Assembly (NCBI GenBank): GCA_964615195.1
Contig: CAZTNG010000077.1
Coordinates: forward strand, 1 to 10,546
Source: HGM20899 sp964615195
Lineage (GTDB): Bacteria; Pseudomonadota; Gammaproteobacteria; Enterobacterales; Succinivibrionaceae
Length of the DNA: 10,546 nucleotides
Direction of reading: 5' to 3'
Shown here piece after piece: positions 5,719 through 10,546 of this stretch. The notes beneath the pieces are model-generated. The model was not told the DNA's origin, ran no database searches, and saw only the letters and a list, made by a program, of their open reading frames with translations. Position 1 is the stretch's first letter. Each line of letters begins with the position of its first letter. Position numbers and translations under genes: made by a program.

Positions 5719-7311
5719 ATGGATAACTCTCGTCCAATTCGTAGAGCTCTTATCAGTGTTTCTGATAAGACTGGAGTAGTTGAATTTGCTCGTGGTCTAG
5801 CAGATCGTGGAGTCGATATACTTTCAACTGGTGGTACAGCTAAGCTGCTCGCAGATGCCGGTATTAAAGTAACAGAAGTTAGTGACTACACAGGCTTCCC
5901 TGAAATGATGGGTGGACGCGTAAAAACCCTTCATCCAAAAGTTCATGGTGGTATATTAGGTCGTCGTGGAATTGATGATGAAATAATGGCTCAACACGAT
6001 ATTAAACCAATCGATTTAGTTGCTGTAAATTTATATCCATTTGCAGCTACAGTAGCTAAGCCTAATTGCACAATTGAATTAGCTATTGAAAATATTGACA
6101 TCGGTGGCCCTACAATGGTTAGAAGCGCTGCTAAAAATTTCAAAGATGTTGCAATAGTTGTTAGTGCTAATAATTACTCAAGAATTCTTGAAGAAATGGA
6201 TACTAATAATGGCTCATTAAAATATGAAACTAGATTTGACTTATCAATCGCTGCATTTGAACATACTGCTGCTTATGATGGAATGATTGCCAATTATTTT
6301 GGTACAAAAGTACCAAGCTATGGCATTAAAGAAGAATCAGATCCTGAATCAAAATTCCCTAGAACATTCAATTGCCAATTTATTAAGAAACAAGATATGC
6401 GTTATGGCGAAAATGGTCACCAAAAAGCAGCTTTCTTTGTAGAAGCAGACAATAAGAATGCAAGTATTTCTACAGCTTCTCAATTACAAGGTAAAGCTTT
6501 ATCATATAACAATATCTCTGATACAGACGCTGCTCTAGAATGTGTAAAAGAATTTAGTGAACCTGCTTGTGTGATAGTTAAACACGCTAATCCTTGCGGC
6601 GTAGCATTAGGCGCTGACATTTTTGAAGCTTATGCAAAAGCATTTGCGACAGATCCAACCTCTGCATTTGGTGGAATCATAGCTTTTAATAGAGAACTAG
6701 ATGGCAAGACAGCTGAAGCAATTGTTAAAAATCAATTCTGTGAAGTAATAATTGCACCAAAAGTATCAGAAGAAGCCAAAGCAGCTGTAGCAGCGAAGAA
6801 GAATGTTCGTTTATTAGAATGTGGCTTTTGGACAGGTCGTGTTCCTGCTCTCGAATATAAGAGAGTAACAGGTGGTTTACTTGTTCAAGATGCTGATACA
6901 GATTTCGCAAAACTTGAAGATATTAAAGTTGTAACAAAGCTTGCTCCAAATAAAGAACAGCTTGATGAATTATTATTTGCAATGAAAGTGGTAAAATACA
7001 CTAAATCAAATGCAATTGTATACACAAGAGATCGCCAAACAATCGGTGTTGGTGCTGGCCAAATGAGTCGTGTATTCTCAGCTGAAATAGCATGCATTAA
7101 AGCAAAGCGTGAAGGCTTAGTTGTTGAAGGTTCAGTAATGGCTTCTGACGCATTCTTCCCATTCCGCGATGGTATAGATGCAGCTGCAGCTGCAGGAATT
7201 AAATGCATAATTCAACCAGGCGGATCTGTTAGAGATCAAGAATGTATTGATGCAGCAAATGAACATGGCATGATAATGGTATTCACTGGAATGCGCCATT
7301 TCCGCCACTAA
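5719..7311 (+). CDS. purH: Bifunctional AICAR formyltransferase / IMP cyclohydrolase
   Basis: PurH carries out the last two steps of purine synthesis: 10-formyl-THF-dependent formylation of AICAR, then ring closure to IMP. The 530-residue protein is nearly the length of E. coli PurH (529). The N-terminal MGS-like cyclohydrolase domain shows SVSDKTG (13-19), STGGT (36-40) and GRVKTLHPKVHGGIL (66-80). The C-terminal AICARFT domain shows RYGENGHQ (228-235), the catalytic KHANPCG with Lys288-His289, DPTSAFGG (312-319) and the ending MRHFRH. The ribosome binding site is GAGG at 5704-5707. It is followed by purD as in E. coli purHD. A 9-bp hairpin lies within codons 10-18 (5748-5770). A terminator-like hairpin separates it from purD. 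Confidence 0.98.
   Translation: MDNSRPIRRALISVSDKTGVVEFARGLADRGVDILSTGGTAKLLADAGIKVTEVSDYTGFPEMMGGRVKTLHPKVHGGILGRRGIDDEIMAQHDIKPIDLVAVNLYPFAATVAKPNCTIELAIENIDIGGPTMVRSAAKNFKDVAIVVSANNYSRILEEMDTNNGSLKYETRFDLSIAAFEHTAAYDGMIANYFGTKVPSYGIKEESDPESKFPRTFNCQFIKKQDMRYGENGHQKAAFFVEADNKNASISTASQLQGKALSYNNISDTDAALECVKEFSEPACVIVKHANPCGVALGADIFEAYAKAFATDPTSAFGGIIAFNRELDGKTAEAIVKNQFCEVIIAPKVSEEAKAAVAAKKNVRLLECGFWTGRVPALEYKRVTGGLLVQDADTDFAKLEDIKVVTKLAPNKEQLDELLFAMKVVKYTKSNAIVYTRDRQTIGVGAGQMSRVFSAEIACIKAKREGLVVEGSVMASDAFFPFRDGIDAAAAAGIKCIIQPGGSVRDQECIDAANEHGMIMVFTGMRHFRH
5748..5770 (+). repeat. Perfect 9-bp hairpin inside the purH N-terminal codons
   Basis: TCTTATCAG (5748-5756) pairs exactly with CTGATAAGA (5762-5770) across a 5-base loop, beginning 29 bases after the start codon. 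It encodes part of the conserved LISVSDKT segment. It may affect early elongation or may be a chance result of codon choice. Confidence 0.4.
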
Positions 7312-7329
7312 AATTAACAAAATCAGAAT

Positions 7330-7356
7330 AAAGAGATCTCTAAGAGATCTCTTTTT
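7330..7356 (+). terminator. Terminator-like hairpin between purH and purD
   Basis: AAAGAGATCTC (7330-7340) and GAGATCTCTTT (7344-7354) form an 11-bp stem with a 3-base loop, followed by T to 7356. The U-tract is short (five T in total, three of them paired), so termination is probably partial. Each half also contains the 10-bp palindrome AGAGATCTCT, giving a tandem repeat. This could lower purD expression relative to purH. Confidence 0.6.
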
Positions 7357-7384
7357 ATGTATTTAGCTAAAATAGGTTTTTATT

Positions 7385-8674
7385 ATGAAAGTTTTAGTAA
7401 TTGGTAACGGTGGCCGCGAGCACGCTCTAGCATGGAAAGCTGCACAATCACCATTAGTTGAAAAAGTTTTTGTTGCACCAGGTAATCCAGGTACTCAAAC
7501 AGAAAATAAAATCACTAATGTAAATATTAGTGCAACAGATATTCCAGCATTAATCAACTTTGCACAAACAGAAACAATAGATCTAACAATTGTTGGACCA
7601 GAAGCTCCATTAGTGTTAGGTATAGTAGATGATTTTAAAGCAGCTGGCTTAAAAATTTTTGGACCGTCAAAAGCAGCCGCTCAACTTGAAGGTTCTAAAT
7701 CTTTTACTAAAGACTTCTTAGCACGTCATAATATTCCTACCGCGCACTATAGTGTATTTACTGAAACTGATAAAGCTTTAGCTTATCTAGATAAAGTAGG
7801 AGCACCTATCGTTATTAAAGCTGATGGTTTAGCTGCTGGAAAAGGTGTAATTGTTGCAATGGACTTAGCAGAAGCAAAAGCTGCTGTTACAGACATGTTA
7901 TCAGGAAATGCCTTTGGTGAAGCTGGATCTCGAGTTGTTATTGAAGAATTCTTAACAGGTGAAGAAGCATCATTTATTGTAATGGTTGACGGTAATAACG
8001 TTGTACCTATGGCTACTAGTCAAGATCACAAGCGTGTTGGTGATGGTGATACTGGACCAAACACAGGTGGCATGGGAGCTTACTCACCTGCGCCAGTAGT
8101 TACAGATGAAGTGTTCAAAAAGGTAATGGAACAAGTAATCCTTCCTACTGTTAATGGAATGAAAGCAGAACAAAATTCTTATACAGGATTCCTTTATGCA
8201 GGATTAATGATTGATGGACAAGGTAATCCAAAAGTAATTGAATATAATTGCAGATTTGGTGACCCTGAAACACAACCTATCATGTTACGAATGAAAAGTG
8301 ATCTTGTGGATCTTTGTAATAAAGCTTGTGATGGTCAACTAGCAGGAGAAATTGCGGAATACGATACTCGTGCAGCTGTTGGCATTGTTTTAGCAGCAAA
8401 AAATTATCCTAACAGCCCACAAAAAGGTGATGAAATACACGGATTAGATCAAAAATTTAGTGCTGATGAAAAAATATTTCAAGCAGGAACCTCCTTTAAA
8501 AATGGCAAAATTGTAACCAATGGTGGTCGAGTTTTATGTGCTACTGCTTTGGGAACAACAGTATATGAAGCTCAGCAAAAAGCTTATAAGTTAGCTAAAT
8601 CTGTTAATTGGGACGGAATGTTCTTCAGAAACGATATAGCATATCGAGCCATAGCAAGAGAACAAAAAAAATAA
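7385..8674 (+). CDS. purD: Phosphoribosylamine-glycine ligase (GAR synthetase)
   Basis: PurD joins phosphoribosylamine and glycine with ATP to give GAR, the second step of purine synthesis. The 429 residues equal the E. coli enzyme length. The N-terminal domain begins MKVLVIGNGGREHALAWK. The ATP-grasp core shows KADGLAAGKGV (145-155), EEASFIV (193-199), DHKRVGDGDTGPNTGGMGAYSPAP (214-237) and the metal-binding EYNCRFGDPETQ (286-297). The start has only a weak TAGG ribosome binding site (7373-7376). The gap after purH is 73 bases and contains the hairpin. A strong terminator follows. Order and orientation match the classic purHD operon. Confidence 0.98.
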   Translation: MKVLVIGNGGREHALAWKAAQSPLVEKVFVAPGNPGTQTENKITNVNISATDIPALINFAQTETIDLTIVGPEAPLVLGIVDDFKAAGLKIFGPSKAAAQLEGSKSFTKDFLARHNIPTAHYSVFTETDKALAYLDKVGAPIVIKADGLAAGKGVIVAMDLAEAKAAVTDMLSGNAFGEAGSRVVIEEFLTGEEASFIVMVDGNNVVPMATSQDHKRVGDGDTGPNTGGMGAYSPAPVVTDEVFKKVMEQVILPTVNGMKAEQNSYTGFLYAGLMIDGQGNPKVIEYNCRFGDPETQPIMLRMKSDLVDLCNKACDGQLAGEIAEYDTRAAVGIVLAAKNYPNSPQKGDEIHGLDQKFSADEKIFQAGTSFKNGKIVTNGGRVLCATALGTTVYEAQQKAYKLAKSVNWDGMFFRNDIAYRAIAREQKK

Positions 8675-8688
8675 CTTTTTTAGTTTCG

Positions 8689-8722
8689 GAAAGACAGATT
8701 TATTCTGTCTTTCTTTTTTTTT
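8689..8722 (+). terminator. Strong intrinsic terminator of purHD
   Basis: GAAAGACAGA (8689-8698) pairs perfectly with TCTGTCTTTC (8704-8713) around a TTTAT loop, and nine T follow (8714-8722). This is the clearest terminator in the window and closes the purHD operon 15 bases after its last stop. Confidence 0.92.
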
Positions 8723-8746
8723 ATCATATTTTAAGGTCATAGATTA

Positions 8747-9556
8747 ATGGACTTTCTAATAGAACAGCTAAGTTTGTTTTTAGCAGGATTTATAGCAAAT
8801 ATCTTAGCATCTATTTCTGGAGGTGGTGCAGGTTTTGTACAATTGCCTGTTCTAATATTTTTGGGATTATCTTTTCCTATGGCTTTAGGCACACATAAAG
8901 TTGCTGTTGTAGCTCTAGGAATTGGAGCTTTCTCTAGAAACCCACACGTTCATGGATTAAATAAACAAATTGCATTATTAATGCTTTTAATTGGTTGTCC
9001 AGCAGTTACTTTAGGATCAGTAATCATTGTAAATTTTAGCGATTGGCTTGCAGAATTCATTTTAGGAATAATAACTATAGGATCCGTCATATATTCAATT
9101 TTCAAAAAAGATTTTGGAATTACAAGCGATGAAAAAAAACTAACGGGATACAAGCTCTATATTGGGGCAATATTAATTGGTATCGTTGGATTACTAAGCG
9201 GTTCGTTTTCATCTGGAGCAGGTTTATTTGGAATTATGACACTAGTGCTTTGGTTCAAAATGGATATTAAAAGAGCAATAAACCATTCTATGATTTTTGT
9301 AGCGCTTATATGGAATTTTGTTGGTGCATTTACCATTGGTTCTATGGGACAAATATATTGGCCTTGGGTACCAATGCTCTTATTAGGAGCATTTCTCGGT
9401 GGTTATATTGGTACAATGCTTATGCATAAACTAAATACAAAAATAATTAAGAAACTTTTTCAATCTGTAATGATCATCAGCGGAATTATGCTACTAATTA
9501 AAGGCTATCAGCATTGTCCAATTGAATATATTTCATTAACTAATAATATTTTTTAA
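8747..9556 (+). CDS. TauE/SafE family membrane permease
   Basis: This 269-residue inner-membrane protein belongs to the TauE/SafE (DUF81) family, whose characterised members export sulfite, sulfoacetate or related small organic anions. Eight or nine hydrophobic spans are visible (about 5-27, 33-61, 74-97, 101-119, 136-171, 180-200, 205-226 and 237-254). The internal duplication of the family shows as SISGGGAGF (22-30) in the first half and GSFSSGAGLFG (152-162) in the second, with the conserved ALGTHK at 46-51. AAGGT (8733-8737) supports the start. The gap between the purHD terminator and this gene is short and shows no clear promoter, so it may depend on read-through or on a promoter within purD. 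No sulfur or taurine gene is nearby, so the substrate is unknown. Confidence 0.88.
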   Translation: MDFLIEQLSLFLAGFIANILASISGGGAGFVQLPVLIFLGLSFPMALGTHKVAVVALGIGAFSRNPHVHGLNKQIALLMLLIGCPAVTLGSVIIVNFSDWLAEFILGIITIGSVIYSIFKKDFGITSDEKKLTGYKLYIGAILIGIVGLLSGSFSSGAGLFGIMTLVLWFKMDIKRAINHSMIFVALIWNFVGAFTIGSMGQIYWPWVPMLLLGAFLGGYIGTMLMHKLNTKIIKKLFQSVMIISGIMLLIKGYQHCPIEYISLTNNIF

Positions 9557-9570
9557 ATATCGAACTCTTT

Positions 9571-9604
9571 TACGAGTAGAATCACATCTTTAATTCTACT
9601 CGTA
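9571..9604. terminator. Hairpin between convergent TauE/SafE and yjaG genes
   Basis: TACGAGTAGAAT (9571-9582) and ATTCTACTCGTA (9593-9604) form a perfect 12-bp stem with a 10-base loop, midway between two convergent stop codons. It can fold on both strands and is probably a shared transcription end. Neither flank has a long T-run, so it may act as an RNA 3' end stabiliser as much as a terminator. Confidence 0.6.
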
Positions 9605-9629
9605 TAACTATATTTTAAAGCAAATTAAA

Positions 9630-10211
9630 CTATTCAGCAGGTATACCTATATTTGAGCAACCCAACTCAATTATGCCATCCTTTATTTCTGAAACAAGCT
9701 CCTCACTTCTTTGTTTTCTTACAGACTGCATAAGCTCAACTTGAAATTCAATTTCAGTATTAATTAAATCGAATTCTCTTAATTCATCATTATCATATTC
9801 TGCATCATTTTGAATTTCCAAAAATTTTGCCACTGTACAAACTGATGCATTACTTGCAACCTCAGCTTCGTCACCTACATTAGATATAATTGCATTAATT
9901 GAGCATGATAAAGCAACACAAGCATCTAAAGCAGGATAAGCACCATAAGGACCTTCAGGTAAAGGATTTGGAATTCTTTTTTCCAATTCAATCAACAATG
10001 ATTCCAAATCAATATGATTAAATTTGTCTGTATGATAAATCCACATCTCATGCAAAATTCTCTTAAACTCATGAGCCCATTCACCATTTCCTATTGATTC
10101 ACAATATAAAATATAGTTTGGACTCATTCTTTGGGCTAAAGCTAATGCAAATAATGAACGTTGCCAATTTTTCATTTCATTTAAATAGCGATAAAATTTT
10201 TCTCCAAACAT
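9630..10211 (-). CDS. yjaG: YjaG-like DUF416 family protein
   Basis: This 193-residue soluble protein resembles E. coli YjaG (about 196 residues), a DUF416 member of unknown function. Shared blocks are RMSPNYILYCESIGNG, the acidic IPNPLPEGPYGAYPALDACVALS segment, a long acidic helical C-terminal half and the ending SNIGI. I place the start at 10211, not at the ATG at 10238. GAGG (10217-10220) sits 5 bases before 10211, while 10238 is preceded only by an A/T run. The N-terminus from 10211 (MFGEKFYRYLNEMKNWQ) also lines up without a gap against MLQNPIHLRLERLESWQ of E. coli YjaG as I recall it. In E. coli, yjaG adjoins hupA; here hup lies about 4.6 kb away. No catalytic residues can be named. 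Confidence 0.9.
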   Translation of the reverse strand: MFGEKFYRYLNEMKNWQRSLFALALAQRMSPNYILYCESIGNGEWAHEFKRILHEMWIYHTDKFNHIDLESLLIELEKRIPNPLPEGPYGAYPALDACVALSCSINAIISNVGDEAEVASNASVCTVAKFLEIQNDAEYDNDELREFDLINTEIEFQVELMQSVRKQRSEELVSEIKDGIIELGCSNIGIPAE

Positions 10212-10216
10212 TGGAA

Positions 10217-10220
10217 CCTC
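10217..10220 (-). promoter_or_regulatory. Ribosome binding site that fixes the yjaG start
   Basis: The minus-strand GAGG lies 5 bases upstream of ATG at 10211. The alternative ATG at 10238 has no purine-rich Shine-Dalgarno sequence upstream, so the internal start is preferred. Confidence 0.65.
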
Positions 10221-10260
10221 ATGTAATTTATTAATCATTTTTTTATTTTAACACAGTTAC

Positions 10261-10292
10261 CATGAAAAAATGAATGATGTAATCATTTCATG
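10261..10292. repeat. Nested inverted repeat upstream of yjaG
   Basis: The inner arms AATGAT (10273-10278) and ATCATT (10282-10287) flank GTA. The outer arms CATGAA (10261-10266) and TTCATG (10287-10292) extend the structure, with a bulge on one side. It lies 50 to 81 bases before the yjaG start, inside the predicted leader, and could be an operator or an RNA hairpin. Confidence 0.35.
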
Positions 10293-10302
10293 TAATTTTA
10301 CT

Positions 10303-10332
10303 AATATATTTTATTCGTATTATTTTTAACAA
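10303..10332 (-). promoter_or_regulatory. Candidate yjaG promoter
   Basis: On the minus strand, TTGTTA (10327-10332) and TATATT (10303-10308) are 18 bases apart and match the sigma-70 consensus at four and five of six positions. The region is AT-rich, so this is a tentative call. Confidence 0.35.
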
Positions 10333-10410
10333 AATCAATAGAATACAATTTGTTTTATAGTAATAAGTAAAAATGTGAAATACAGCAATATATACATTCA
10401 AACAAAATAG

Positions 10411-10430
10411 TATAATAAAACAAGCTTGTT
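10411..10430 (+). promoter_or_regulatory. -10 box with a 12-bp palindromic operator-like site
   Basis: A perfect TATAAT (10411-10416) is followed after two bases by the perfect palindrome AACAAGCTTGTT (10419-10430). The palindrome therefore covers the expected transcription start, a position where a repressor would block initiation. No good -35 hexamer is visible at the usual distance. The site serves the partial gene starting at 10468. Confidence 0.4.
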
Positions 10431-10467
10431 ATGTGTTTATTTTGCGTTTTAAATAAGGGTATATACT

Positions 10468-10546
10468 ATGCATGCTTTTGTTCAAATAACGTTTCCAACA
10501 AGTTTCGCATTTTTAGGGACTTTAATTGCTTTATCTTTCATTCAAT
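10468..10546 (+). CDS. N-terminus of an unidentified gene, cut by the window edge
   Basis: An ATG at 10468 with AAGGG (10455-10459) 8 bases upstream opens a frame with no stop to the window end, giving 26 residues: MHAFVQITFPTSFAFLGTLI then ALSFIQ. The segment is largely hydrophobic and could be the first membrane span or a signal peptide. Too little is present to name a family. The upstream TATAAT and palindrome support it as a real gene. Confidence 0.55.
   Translation, partial: MHAFVQITFPTSFAFLGTLIALSFIQ

Noticed and set aside
5591..5779. 62-codon open frame upstream of and overlapping purH
   Set aside because: It has no ribosome binding site and no recognisable family, and it overlaps the purH start out of frame. 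An upstream regulatory frame cannot be excluded, but nothing supports it.
6885..7208. 107-codon minus-strand open frame inside purH
   Set aside because: It lies wholly within the well-conserved purH coding sequence and is a shadow of its codon pattern.

Overview
The window comes from an AT-rich gammaproteobacterial chromosome. PurH, PurD, HU and a YjaG/DUF416 protein all resemble their Escherichia coli counterparts in length and motifs. In E. coli, hupA, yjaG and purHD also lie close together, so this looks like a rearranged remnant of that neighbourhood. The low GC content suggests a host-associated lineage; Succinivibrionaceae or Orbaceae would fit, but the sequence alone does not settle this. 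I see no rRNA, tRNA, CRISPR array, insertion sequence or phage gene.

Layout: (1) 1-327 is a long AT-rich control region with an unusual density of TGTAA/TTACA half-sites. It precedes galM (galactose mutarotase). (2) A small single-domain PilZ protein (c-di-GMP receptor type) follows with its own promoter. (3) On the minus strand, a Cof-type HAD phosphatase and an SbmA/YddA-like ABC half-transporter form an operon joined by an ATGA overlap and driven by a near-consensus promoter. (4) hup (HU) is also on the minus strand and ends at a clean intrinsic terminator. (5) A roughly 640-base AT-rich divergent region separates hup from purH-purD. These two encode the last two steps of IMP synthesis and GAR synthetase, with terminator-like hairpins between and after them. 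(6) A TauE/SafE permease is followed by a convergent yjaG-like gene, with a 12-bp hairpin between the two stops. (7) A new plus-strand gene begins at 10468 and runs off the right edge.

No dramatic novel system is evident; most of the window is core metabolism. The best leads are regulatory. A 16-bp inverted repeat (GTGTAA-N4-TTACAT) upstream of galM recurs with 14 of 16 identical bases upstream of the HAD-ABC operon. The galM control region also carries flanking TTTACA/TGTAAA palindromes. A 12-bp perfect palindrome sits just after the -10 box of the gene at the right edge. Two gene starts are corrected here: hup starts at 5081 and yjaG at 10211.
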